NCBI GenBank assembly: GCA_014706295.1
Contig: JACSVZ010000014.1
Coordinates: forward strand, 72,027,949 to 72,091,948
DNA: 64,000 nt
From: Lycocorax pyrrhopterus obiensis
Taxonomy: Eukaryota; Chordata; Aves; Passeriformes; Paradisaeidae
Direction: 5' to 3'
Made by a program: the position numbers and the translations under genes. The notes under the pieces are model-generated. The model saw nothing but the letters and a program-made list of their open reading frames with translations, ran no database searches and was not told where the DNA came from. This document shows, one piece after another, positions 1-10,676 of this stretch (position 1 is the stretch's first letter; each line of letters starts with the position of its first letter).

Positions 1-2470
1 TTTGGTGAAATAAACCTCTTTTTGCTAGTGAAGTTGAATTTCCTCCAAGTATAGCAATGTGTGGGCATATCTGTCTACAAGAGAATGAGAAGGGAAGGTT
101 TCAGCTTTAAATTGGCCACTTTCGCAGGATATAAAACAAAACAGCATTCTCCCTGCTGAATGGTTTCAAATTTTTCAGTTTTAAATATTTACATGGGCAA
201 CAAAACCTCCATCAGATCTATAGATCGTTGATCTACAAGTCAATAAAAATTTGAAAGATGGATACATTATACTTATTACTGGACTTCTCTTGTTTTAAGA
301 AAGTTTTTTGAAAAGAGCCCTTTCTATACTGCAATAATTGCTGTGAGAGTGAAAAAAAATCATCAAATTCTAATGTACTGGGAGAGAGAAAAAAACCAAA
401 GTAATATTTCTGTCTGGGATGCTCATTACTTCTATTATCACAATGGCTTTTTGGATGGAGATTTTGACAGAGGCAGCCTTGTATATTGGTTCTTTAACCG
501 TTTATTTGAAGCAGGTTAGCCTTGTTTGCTACTCACCTGAAGAGCAAAAGGCAGAGAGAGTTTTAATGTGTTCTATTTCCAAAAAAAATACGTATTTGTA
601 TCATAAAGAATGATTTGCAAAGGAAAACAGACTTTCCCAGGGGAGCATTGTGAACAGCTTCCAGGTCAGTTCACAAGGCACATTGGGAAGCTCCTGATGA
701 CAGACCTGTTTATTTATATAAATTGTCATTGACTTCCTTTTTCCAAAGCATGAGAACAAGTTGGTTGGGTGACACCTTATGCACACTTCAAGATTCAAAC
801 ATTCAGGTATCAAACAGCTGGAAATTAACATTCCCATAATACCTATTTCCTGAGATACAAGAGAGAAAAAAGCTTTTGATTTATTTTTCCCCTTCGGGGC
901 TGTATTGCTTTGGATTTCTTCTCATGTGTCGGTACAGCTGCGCATTAAACCCAACAGACTTGAGCACAGAGAGGCAGAAAACGACACTTTCTGTCTGTTT
1001 TCTACACTGTTCCACACGTGTTTTATGTATTTTCTCATCCACATGTGTAAGAGCAGATGAATTGGAATCACCATGTGTGTAGGGAAAGTTTGCTCTGCTG
1101 TTAGGTTTTGCTTTAAAAATCAAAAGCATTCTGTTGTTTTAAGGCTTAGAAAAAAATAAGAATTCACAAAGCATCCTGGAGAGTAAGACACTTGTGAGTG
1201 CTGACTTGCAGCTGCACTTTTCAGCAGAGGGATACAATGATGGTGGTTCCCAAGGCATAAATATCAACCTAGGAGAATGAGGGGTTTTAGAAAAAAATGG
1301 AGCAAAATTTAGTTATTCCCTCCAAAGCAGTAAAGGACATGACTAATATACCTTAAAATAATGTGTTTATAATGTAATATGAGATTCCACATTAACTGAA
1401 AAGATGTGCATGTTCTCACAAAAATTATCATTTCGACTTGGAGCAGTTGTAATTTCAGTTGAACATATGAAGTCTCTGCCCACTTAAATGCTGAAGCAGA
1501 AATAAAGGTTCATCTCAAGACCTAATGAAATCTGGAAAACATACAGGAAGATGTTCCTTCAAACCATATCCTCGATTTTCTCATACATTTTATGCAGAAC
1601 ACTTGACATTATTTCTTCTTGGTTTTGAAATTTCACTGAATATAAAGAAATCAAGCTTTTAAAATTTTACGGTTCTGTTTACTGTATTTCTTTTTGATAT
1701 TAGGTATTGGCCACATTTTCCTGGGCACCAGAAGAAGAAATAAGATAGTATGACAGAAATATCATCAGAGTAGGCAACAGATTTATTACATTATATCAGG
1801 GAATAATCCAGTAATAGCACATCCAAATAGATAAAATTTTATACGTTTCTATCTCATAAAGGCCTGTCCTCAGTTATCACTGCCCCATCCCTTCTCCTCC
1901 CTCCAATCTGTTAAACAGGTTTTGAATATCACAGATTTTCTCTTCAGAGTGTGACAAATGAGACAAAAAAATACAGGCAAAAACTCTTTTCCCTAATAAA
2001 TAATAAGGTGTTTATGATTATCCCTGCAGTACTTTCTGAAATTTCCTGTTCCTGTGCTGGTTGAAAGTTCATTCTGGTGAGGAAAGAGATTGCCAAAATA
2101 AATAAATAATATTCTCTGAATAAATACAAAGAATAAGAACTTGCTGTCTTGAGAAAATATTAATTTAACTGTTTAATTTACTTAATGTAGAAGTTAAAAA
2201 TATATAAATAAATTACAAAAAATACTTCAGTATAATCTATTGGTACACTCCTAGTGTTGAAAAATCACATGGTGTGAAGATCACAACAAAATTCCCAAAG
2301 TTAAAAATAATTAAAGATAATTTTAAAGTAATAAAAATATTATCAAAGATTTAAGAGAAATAACATATTGTCCCATTCCACTGTAAAAGGGGAAGCCGAG
2401 GATTCTTTTGATAATGTTTCTGACGAAAAATCAAGCACAAACATGGCAATATTATATCGGAAAACCGTTT
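1..2470. other. unassigned AT-rich sequence, no gene seen
   Basis: This stretch is AT-rich and single-copy in appearance. Open frames are short (under about 85 codons) and have no recognisable domain. It becomes very AT-rich around 2130-2360. I see no CR1 or LTR signature in it. It is most simply intergenic or intronic DNA. Confidence 0.6.
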
Positions 2471-2478
2471 ATTGAAAT

Positions 2479-2561
2479 AAAAAAAAAAAAAAACCCAACA
2501 AAAAAACCTAAAAAAACCCCTAAGTGTTCTTATTTTTTTTTTTTTGGGGGGGGGGGGGGGG
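2479..2561. repeat. homopolymer cluster (A15, A7, A7, T13, G16)
   Basis: Within 83 bases there is a run of 15 A (2479-2493), two runs of 7 A (2500-2506, 2510-2516), 13 T (2533-2545) and directly after it 16 G (2546-2561). The cluster marks the left edge of the CpG island. Runs like these are prone to slippage and to sequencing error, so the exact lengths are uncertain. The G16 run can form a G-quadruplex. An AATAAA just before the A15 run resembles a retroposon tail, but I recognise no element ending there. Confidence 0.85.
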
Positions 2562-3440
2562 CGGGGAGGCAGGAAAAAGGAGCAGGGAGAGAGAAGAGAG
2601 AGAGGGGAAAGAAGCAGAAGGCAGGGGACAGCGTTACCGCAGAACCCCGGCTATTTGTCAGCATCGGTCTGGCAGACGGAGCGCGCGTGTTGCGAACCGC
2701 GGAGCGTTTGCGGAGCTGCAGCGGCAGAGGCCGGGCGCGGTTTTTAAAGAGCAGCAGGCTGCGAGTCCCTTCCGCCGGCGGCGAACAGGCTGCTGTGGTT
2801 ACAGGTGCTATTTTTAAGGAGCAGCGGGCTGCGAGTCTCTTCCGCCGGCGGGGAACAGGCTGCTGTGGCTACAGGCGCGCTCCCGGAGCAGCTGCGGTCC
2901 CTCAGCGCCGGGGCGCGGTGGCTGCGGGCGGCGGCGGCTGCGGGCTGGGGGCCGCGGGGTTGTGCTCTGGACTCGGTGCCGCGGGGAACACGGCGGCAGC
3001 GGCGGTGGTCACGGCTACATGCAGGCGGTGGCCACTGCAGGTTGGAGCAGGCGGCGGCTGGAAACTGGGAGTGGGCAGTGGCTGCGAGCATGAGACCCTC
3101 ACGGCGACAAGCCAGTTCCCGGAATTGGCACAGCAGGGCAAAGCAGGCACGGGCAGGGAAACAGGACCACAGGAAAGAAGGCGCGAAGGCGGGAGCAGAA
3201 GGGGCCAAGCTGACCCTCCAAGCGACCCAAAGCAAAAAGACAAGGCAGACCCCGTGGTGTTGCGGCTGGCTGCTTTTGTGTGCCCCCAAACTCCTCCTTC
3301 AGCTCGGCTTCGCGGGCCCATTTTTGGCGGGCATTTTTCGCGGGCATCCAGGTATTTGCCTTCACCAGCAAGCGTATGGGGGGCGGCATGTGGGGAGCTG
3401 CTCGCAGTCTAATCATGGAAGCTTCCTCTGGGGACAGGGC
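2562..3440. promoter_or_regulatory. dense CpG island, candidate promoter or GC-rich insertion
   Basis: The surrounding DNA is AT-rich, but this block is strongly GC-rich. By hand I count roughly 50 CpG in about 400 bases between 2640 and 3040, close to or above the number expected from composition. CpG decays quickly where DNA is methylated in the germ line, so such a block suggests either an unmethylated promoter or a recent insertion. Open frames cross it on both strands (for example a plus-strand frame over 2408-3412), but their composition is what GC-rich DNA gives by chance and no domain is recognisable. A moderate plus-strand splice donor (CAG|GTATTT) lies at 3349-3354. Alternatives are the first exon of a long non-coding RNA, a distal promoter of a gene outside the window, or a GC-rich retroviral leader. 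The precisely bounded LTR at 3679-4244 is separate from it. Transcription direction is not determined. Confidence 0.5.
2741..2880. repeat. 70-bp tandem duplication inside the CpG island
   Basis: Two adjacent 70-base units (2741-2810 and 2811-2880) each start with TTTTTAA(A/G)GAGCAGC and contain TTCCGCCGGCGG. By eye they differ at 8 of 70 positions, about 89% identity. All but one of the differences in the first 66 bases are transitions, and two of the changes fall in the last two bases. Duplicated GC-rich boxes are common in promoters and in retroviral enhancers. No third copy follows: the sequence after 2880 changes to a GGC/GCG-rich stretch. Confidence 0.9.
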
Positions 3441-3846
3441 AGCACAGGTTTTTTTAATACAATTTTTCTTCACCTCATTTGTGACATATTTTGAGTCATA
3501 TATATTGGTGCAGGATCCATGTAATTTCTAATATGAGAAGAAGAAGTTTTAGAAGCTATTATAATACGTGTAGTTTGCACATAACAACTGACACAGAGAG
3601 GGTTCACAAAATACAGCTTTGAACATATTAAAGGAAATACAACCCAGAGGTAAAACGATAAACATATTGTTTCTTCAGTGTGAAAAACAAGGTTCAGTCT
3701 CCTGTTAGGATTGAAAAGTTTAATAAAGGACAATAAGGGACAATGATAATAAAGCAAAAAGTCACAGCGCTGGGTGCTTTGGCACTCAGCCAAGAGCACA
3801 CCTGGTATCTTGGAGACACCCTTTACACACACCTGGAGTATTCTAT

Positions 3847-3886
3847 ATTCATAAACAATTATACATATTCATAAACAATTATACAT
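3847..3886. repeat. two perfect 20-bp direct repeats inside the LTR
   Basis: A 20-base AT-rich unit containing CATAAACAATTATACAT occurs twice in tandem without a mismatch (3847-3866, 3867-3886). In the LTR's minus-strand sense this lies just upstream of the presumed transcription start and contains TATA-like words. It may be a duplicated core-promoter segment. Confidence 0.9.
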
Positions 3887-4112
3887 ATTTAAAACCCTTT
3901 CCAGGAACAGTTCAAAATGGAATGCAGTTCTCCCGGCTCGGTTTGCCCCGGCTTGGTAGTTCCCGGAATGAGCAGATCGCTGTGGGGATATCTTATCTGT
4001 TGCTGATAGTTGGTAGCAGGAGCCCGAATAGTTCATAAGCATAGCTATTTCTAAGTTTTTGGTTGAATGAAAAAGTATTAAAAAACCACATCTTCACAAC
4101 AAAACTACCTTA

Positions 4113-4241
4113 TATAGCATCTGTTTTGTAATAAAGCTATTTTACATATAGCATCTATTTGTGACAAAACTACTGTTTAAAAAGCTACTTTTAACATCAC
4201 TTAACATTTGCAGAAAGCCAATATTATAGCATCTATTTATC
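4113..4241 (-). promoter_or_regulatory. triplicated TATAGCATCT motif, putative U3 enhancer
   Basis: The motif TATAGCATCT(A/G)TTT begins at 4113, 4147 and 4225 on the plus strand, in the sense-5' quarter of the 3679-4244 LTR. CAAAACTAC accompanies it near the first two copies. Repeated short boxes in this part of an LTR usually mark transcription-factor binding sites. The factor is unknown. Confidence 0.55.
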
Positions 4242-4249
4242 ACATTCAG

Positions 4250-6287
4250 GATGCATAATAGGATTTCTGAAACAAAAATACGCAGGTAAAACTCAAAATA
4301 ATATATAAACTAAACCATAGAAACTTAAGCAGCTGCACATGACTTAGAAGAGAACAAGTAATTTGCTCTTAACTCATCAAATTAACCAAAAAACGTCTCA
4401 AGCATTTGAGTGGATAGAAGATTTATCGATTATCTTGTCTGCTGTTCACAAATATGAATCTATTACTAGAGATTAAAGTCATCATTAATTGCTTATTGGT
4501 GCTCCATTTCAGGAAAACTAAAACATGAATACATAATTACCTTAATAAGACATAACAAGATGCAAGAAATAATTGCCTTTAGGTTTGTTTGGCTACTATT
4601 TTCTGGAGTTAAATAACACATAACATGTAAGGGATGCCAATATGACACCTTTTTTTTTTTTTTTGGTAACAAAAATGAAGAGTTGTAAAGTTATGAATCT
4701 CTGTACTTTCATTTTTTTTCCATCACACTACAACCAAATCAAATTAACAAAATCTCTGGAAGGAGAGTCAACTCTGTTCTAATTTCAAGGGGGAATAGAA
4801 TTTCGTACAAAGCATGAATTATTTTCTCAAGTTGAATTGAGTTTACTCCAAGCCATTTCCTGACTAATTTATTTATCCAGAGTTCACAACATCTGAACTC
4901 CCCTGAAGAATTGCTCCTGTGAAGCTTTATATCTTGCCTGCACTTCAAAACGCTGGCTTCATCGTGAATTACCAGTATCTCCTCAGATGATGTGGATTTT
5001 TTTCCCCTTTTGGAGTGTGACAACATCTCCATTTGAAGCACATCAGCACTGAATTAAAAGCAGATTCTGCCAATAGCTATACGAGAATCCCCTCCAAATG
5101 TGTTTATAAATGATCCTTAAATGCTGACTTTACTAATAGTAATCAGCTTATACAAGTGGAGGAATTTGTTCTCCATTCCTGCATCCTCTCAGGATCTTTC
5201 AAGGTCAAAATATGTCAAGGCTGTGCATTAGAGATACTCTCACAGCAAACAAGCAACAAAAATGCTCATTAGTGGGCTTCAAAATCAAATTATGAGAAAA
5301 GAACCCTTTGAACCAATTGAAGCCGGCACATTGTCAGGGTGATGCTGGTTAAGAGGCACAAAAGAGCAGCTGTTTGGTGGTACCACAGAGATTTACCAGC
5401 ACGTTTCTGGTTTTTTCTCAGCATTTTGTTCTCCTGCTCTGCAACACAGATACTCCTCTACCTCAAAAAGCGCTTTGAATTCTTCATGAGCAGTTGGCCT
5501 GATGCAAATGTTGTTATTTCTAGAAGCACAAACAGCATGACACCACACTATTCAAGAAAACGTCCAACAAACCAACCCCAAAAATTTATACATACTAGTA
5601 GCACAAAAGTCCCGACAGTTCACTGAGAAGTAACTAATTCCTTAAAATACTTCAGCTCTTATTTTGGAGGAAGACTGAAAAAGAAGATAAAATTATACCC
5701 ATAAATATCGATGAGGGGCACGTCAGGCTCAGTCAACTGTCTGTCTTTTAATCTCCAGTTCCTGGACACACATTAAAATAACTTCGTGAATTTTTGCAGT
5801 TCTAGCTAGACACATCCAGACGTCCTCTGTATTTCTGCAACAGTTCTTATCATTTTGTTTCTTCCCTTAAATGCTGATGACCTGATACTCTCACAGATCT
5901 GCCTACTGCAAAGCCAAAATCTCTCTCTTGAATAGAGATATTTAGTTTACATGCATAATTTTATCTAAAACATTAAGATTGTTTTCCCACCCTAGGTTCC
6001 TCTACAGATCTCTGCAGTTACCTTCTCCCCAGTCTGAAAATTAGTCATGTTTCCTTTAAACTTCATCAAAATTAGTGACATTTCCCATCTTTGAAGTTGG
6101 CATTTTGACTGCGTCTATACCTATGGGATCTCCTGTGTACACTGACCCCTTTGAAGAAAATCAACACATCTGCGAGGAATTTCTTTTTCACAAGACAGAT
6201 CTGTTTTCCTCTAATGTTATTTATTAACATGCCTATTATTTAATTATTTTGAATAATTTCTATCAGTCTGGCCCATTGTCATTTGGG
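4250..6287. other. unassigned AT-rich sequence, no gene seen
   Basis: No open frame in this stretch exceeds about 100 codons and none shows a domain. A run of 15 T lies at 4650-4664. No mobile element is recognisable. Confidence 0.55.
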
Positions 6288-6925
6288 TTACAGAAGCCCT
6301 GGGGGTGCTTTGGGGGAGAGCTGGGACCCCAAACCCCTGTGCTGGGCTGGGCCCCAGCGTGGGCAGCAGGGCAGGGGGGATTCTGCCCCTCTGCCCCCTC
6401 AGCTGAGACCCCACCTGCAGAGCTGTCCCAGCCCTGTCCCAGCACAGGGAGGGCCTGGAGCTGCTGGGGCCAGGCCAGGGGAGGCACCAGGATGGTCAGA
6501 GGGATGGAGCAGCTCTGCTGGGAGGAAAGGCTGGGAGAGCTGGGGTTGTTCAGCCTGGAGAGGAGAAGCTCTGGGGTGACCTCACTGTGGCCTTGCAGGG
6601 CCTGAAGGAGCTGCAGGAAAGATGGAGAGAGACAATTGCCAAGGGCTGGAGGGACAGGACACAGGGAATGGCTTCCCAGTGCCAGAGGGCAGGGATGGAT
6701 GGGATATTGGGAAGGAACTGTTCCCTGGGAGGGTGGGCAGGCCCTGGCACAGGGTGCCCAGAGCAGCTGTGGCTGCCCCTGGATCCCTGGCAGTGTCCAA
6801 GGCCAGGCTGGACATTGGGGCTTGGAGCAGCCTGGGACAGTGGAAGGTGTCCCTGCCCATGGCAGGGGTGGCACTGGATAAGATTCAAAGCCTCTTCCAA
6901 CCCAAATCATTCTGGGATTCTATGA
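6288..6925 (+). mobile_element. CR1: CR1 LINE fragment, sense, 5'-truncated
   Basis: This GC-rich block ends in TTCTGGGATTCTATGATC, the CR1 3' terminus. Reading backwards from there it gives the usual avian CR1 3' region: 'cattcca/ttccaaccc', then the stretch about small values of truncated ORF2 and 3' UTR. Its body is nearly identical to the antisense copies at 16.8, 29.0 and 35.8 kb. The 5' end near 6288 is an abrupt change from AT-rich DNA, the usual product of incomplete reverse transcription. Open frames on both strands here are shadows of the repeat. The type resembles CR1 subfamilies expanded in songbirds. Confidence 0.9.
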
Positions 6926-8420
6926 TCAAAACCAGCTGGTCATGAAGCAAAAGCAACTTTTCATTAAGAAATAGTGAAATAAGAGCTTGGACATTAATTT
7001 ATGACACAACACAGAGCATGATGCATAAGTGTGATGGGCTTTGGCACCTCTGTCATGGGAATCTGTGGGTTGTATTCCACCTGTGAAAACACACGTCACA
7101 TAATTTATCCTTGCTTCTTTATTCTTCATTGGATAACAGATTTTAGACATATACTACTAGTTAAAATTGCTATTTCTTTACAATTGAGTGCAGAATGAAG
7201 AAAAAGTTCATTCTTTTCATCTCATTAGTCTTGAAATAGGTTGTTGTGGCCATCAAGGCCCCATAAAACATCCCAGCCCAAAACTTCGGGTATCAGCACT
7301 GATTATTTCAAAGTCTGATATTTCTTCTTGGATTACTCACAAAAGGAGTGAAATCTAAATCATGGGTCCTTATTAAAATGAGACTGTTTTATTTTGGGTA
7401 CTTATTTAGTGAGGATAATATTTAGCACTGCATTATAGGCTATAAAAACTCTATCTGAACAATAAAGAAACAGTAAATGTCACTTACAATAAGCTATTGC
7501 CAGAGCACTGATGATGAGACATTTACTTTCTACAAGCAGGATATGGCACCAACAAATAATATATTTATGTGAAATTGAAAAATTAAGGAGCACGACAGGA
7601 GAAATATGCTAATAACAATGGGATGCACTCAGAGACATCATACTTCTTGGTTCAAAAACCATTTTTCAGAATAAAATTCAAAGTAATTTGGGCTGAAAAA
7701 GAACATTTGAGAGCACAAAAAAAATTGCATACAAAAAAGAAAACAATATCCATTTATTAATCATTAAACTAAGCCACAACTTAGCATATTTCATCAACTC
7801 TCAAGTTAAATTGTCAAAACCATCAACATCAAATATGAATGAATACCATTAGGTAGTTTTATAAGCTTGTTAAAAATTAAATTAAACCAAAAATATATAG
7901 AAAAAATACCTATTATTTCCTTTTACCTGTGAAATGAGAAAGGTGACTAAATTTTGTAGGGGAGTATTTTGTATCTCTGAAAGTGACCATCTTTGGAAAG
8001 TGACCAACTGCAACTCATTTCAACAGAGATGGATATGGTAAGACTAAAATATTCTGGAAAACAAGGGCCTTGGAAAATTGATCTTGAGGTAAGAGAGAAA
8101 TTGGCCCTATCTAAAAGTACAAGAAGTGTAAATCAGTCCTATTATATGTCCAAAAGTATATTGTTTTGAGTGAATTAAGACAATTTGAGTGTTGATGAAG
8201 TATATTGACAAGGGATTTCCCTTTTCCCAAGGGAATTAGCTTAGTTCCTCGTGATGTGTTTCTCTAACTTTACATTTAACTGAGCAATGACAAAAGTTGT
8301 TCATTAAATGGTGTAAGAGTTGGTTTGGTAGTAACCGATGTTACCAGGAGAGTGACATCAAGTGTCTCTGAGCAAAACCAGTTCTACACATTTCTGTAGA
8401 AATTGTTTGATGGTCCAATG
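6926..8420. other. unassigned AT-rich sequence, no gene seen
   Basis: Single-copy-looking AT-rich DNA. I find no convincing open frame, repeat or RNA gene before the A/C-rich block begins. Confidence 0.55.
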
Positions 8421-8808
8421 CCAATACAACCAAAATCAAACCAAACCAGAAAAAACAATAGCAAAACCAAAAGCCAAAACTCCAAACAAACAAACAACAA
8501 AAACAAAACCCCAAACCAACAAACCAACAAACAAACAAAAACCCACAAAAACACAAACCAAAACCATACAAAAAAACCAACCAACCAACCAAAAACTCCC
8601 AAAAACGAAAACCAAAAACAAAAAACCCAAAACAAAATGCCACAAAGACAAAAACAAACCAAAAACTAACCAACCAACCAAAAAACCCACAACCAAAAAA
8701 AACCCCAACCCCAAACCAATACCCCCCAAAAACCTGACCAAACCAAACCAAACTAAACCAAACCAAACTAAACCCAACCATACCAAACACCCCACAACCC
8801 ATACTAAT
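8421..8808. repeat. A/C-only low-complexity block with CCAAA/CCAA units
   Basis: For almost 390 bases the plus strand is nearly all A and C, with very few G or T, so the minus strand is G/T-rich. It is an irregular mixture of CCAAA, CCAA, CAAA and CAAAA units: ACCAACCAACCAACC around 8578 and 8671, and ACCAAACCAAACTAAACC near 8740-8775. Plus-strand frames of up to 168 codons rich in Lys, Thr, Asn and Pro, and minus-strand frames rich in Phe, Gly, Trp and Val, follow from the composition and are not genes. A smaller copy of opposite orientation lies at 44318-44428. Confidence 0.9.
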
Positions 8809-10639
8809 ACAAAAGAAGAATTCTTGCACGGCCAATTTAGAGAATCAGAATTTTTTCCTGATGTATGACAGATCAGTTAGTGGGGCCAGAACAGAAGGGT
8901 TGATTTGTCCGGTTCTTTGGGAAGGCTACCACTTACCAGGATGGTGTTAAGACATTGAAAGAGAACAGAAAAATTAGATTTATTCTGTACAGAACACTAA
9001 ATTTTCTCAAAAAAACCCCACAACAAAAGCAAATAGTGTACTTACATTATAAAGACATATTGTTCATAACCCCCGAATGTATAAAAAGACAATATTTTAT
9101 AAATACTGGGAAATTACATATTTACCTTACAATGCTTAAATTACCTTATAGTCTCCCTTACACCTTATTTTTAATTTTTCCTCTTCAACATAAAATATTA
9201 CCAGCTACAGAGGTGCTTATAAAACACACCACTACAAGACTTTGTTATTCAGTGTTATATTGGTACCTCCTGCTTTCTCTCCTTGGAACATTCAGATTTT
9301 TAAGACCATGTTCCTTATTCTAAGGCAGATATTTTAGGCTCAAGAAATGGAAATGAAATAGTGATCCATTACGCACTATAAGCTGCACATTCTGGCCTCA
9401 GATGCTATGAACTCTTAAATTTTCTAGGTGACTAAAGTAATTGCTAAAAGCCATGACCTCCATAACTGAGAATTCAGTAAAAATACTGAAATCCCACTTG
9501 CAATTTTTTATGACTGTGATTGGAGCCATCGAAACCACTCAAAGACAACGAAACAAAATCTGATAGAAGGAGGATATTTTGTATAAAGCTCTTTTGCCTG
9601 GGGATGTTACTATTTTTTAAAGCAATTTCAAATGAAATATCAGTGTTTGCAATACCTAATTATTTATTAAGTGGTCCTGCAGAAGTGCCTCTTCAAAGGG
9701 CTTCAGAATTAACCTCTCTGGTCGATCTATCCCCCGTCTGCAGAGAGGACAAGAAGAAATACACAACCCAGTTTCCATTAAAAAGGAAAAATGGTCACAT
9801 TCAACTAAAACTGTCTGACACAAACTATTTCATACATTCAATTTTCTCTCATAATTTGGTCATATTCATCTAGGGACCACCTTGGGAGAAAACAAACTGT
9901 GGGGAATAGGTTTGATTTGAAAAACAAAGTGAACTTTAATACGACTGTTGTTGGAATGAAAGAGACAGGATAAGGAAAGGAGTCATTCTTCTATATCTTG
10001 CTATGTCACCTTTTCAAATTTTGGGGGAAAATGTGGATATCTGATTACGAAAAGAAGATTAATGTATAATGTGGTCCAGGGAAGACAGAAGCTCAAACCA
10101 CACATGAAAGTCTACAGTGTGGTTTGCTCTAAATTACATTGCATTTAAAATTTGGCAACGTAGGTTTCTTAAAGGCCAATACTACATTTATTCAAAAAGT
10201 TTTTAATATTCTAAAGGTGCAATACAATTGTAAAGAAAGGTGGACCCAGATATCTGATGATGTTTTCTACAGCTCTGCTTTTACACTCGTTCATTCTGAT
10301 TTCTAGAAGTTGTCTGAATACAGATCCCAACCCAGAAAAAAAAAATACTTTAGCAGGGGAACAGAAATTCAAGAATGAGAGGTACAACAATTCAGGATTT
10401 TTTTCTGTTTGACAGCATACCTAACTTGTGAGTGTATTTCAGCAGAGTTTACTAAGGCTTAAGTGGATTTTTAGAATACAAATTATTTTCTTATAGCAGC
10501 AATCACAAACTAATGTGTGAGTAAATAAAGAGAGTTTGGAAGTATTTTTATCAACACCATTCTGATTTTCATTTTAATCAACATTGTGTTTGACAAATAA
10601 AGATATTTCTATTAAGAAAATTAAAGATTTGGATACCTG

Positions 10640-10640
<1 letters not shown>
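8809..10640. other. unassigned AT-rich sequence, no gene seen
   Basis: One frame of 117 codons (9520-9873, plus) has no recognisable motif and lies in AT-rich DNA without flanking signals. I treat it as chance. No mobile element was recognised. Confidence 0.5.

Positions 10641-10676
<36 letters not shown>
10641..10676. repeat. (CAT)12 microsatellite
   Basis: Twelve uninterrupted CAT units follow 'ggatacctgt'. A pure trinucleotide tract of this length is likely to vary between individuals. Confidence 0.97.

Larger units (their letters stand above)
3679..4244 (-). mobile_element. solo LTR of an endogenous retrovirus, antisense
   Basis: The 566-base element starts TGTGAA and ends TCACA on the plus strand, giving the TG...CA ends of an LTR. 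It is flanked by a perfect 5-base duplication TTCAG (3674-3678 and 4245-4249). Sense is minus: an ATTAAA poly(A) signal (plus-strand TTTAAT, 3719-3724) sits near the sense 3' end, where R-U5 belongs, and the sense 5' part (4113-4244) holds three copies of TATAGCATCT that resemble U3 enhancer modules. No gag, pol or env remains on either side, so the proviral body was probably lost by LTR-LTR recombination. The layout matches passerine ERV LTRs as I remember them, but I cannot assign a subfamily. A 5-base duplication is usual for ERVL-type elements, while ERVK elements usually make 6. Confidence 0.82.

Noticed and set aside
2466..2493. AATAAA plus A15 as the tail of a retroposed gene
   Set aside because: The sequence upstream is AT-rich without any recognisable gene or SINE body, and no target duplication is evident.
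2408..3412. 334-codon plus-strand frame and overlapping minus-strand frames of up to 181 codons
   Set aside because: They follow the CpG island and begin with translated poly(A)/poly(G) runs. Their Ala/Gly/Arg-rich composition is expected from GC-rich DNA, and no domain is recognisable.
3719..3727. Plus-strand AATAAA (3722-3727) as evidence for a plus-oriented LTR
   Set aside because: It would lie only about 45 bases from the plus-strand start and leave no room for U3. The overlapping ATTAAA on the minus strand fits the LTR layout.
6249..6945. Several frames of 80-215 codons on both strands (similar ones at 16774-17394, 28880-29640, 35797-36095)
   Set aside because: The same Pro/Gly/Ser/Leu/Trp-rich products recur wherever the same CR1 3' region occurs. 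They are shadows of the repeat.
8341..8868. 168-codon Lys/Thr/Asn/Pro frame and Phe/Gly/Trp frame
   Set aside because: Translation of A/C-only low-complexity DNA in all frames, not a gene.
9520..9873. 117-codon plus-strand frame
   Set aside because: It lies in AT-rich DNA and has no known motif, and its composition is Lys/Asn/Ile/Phe-rich as expected by chance.
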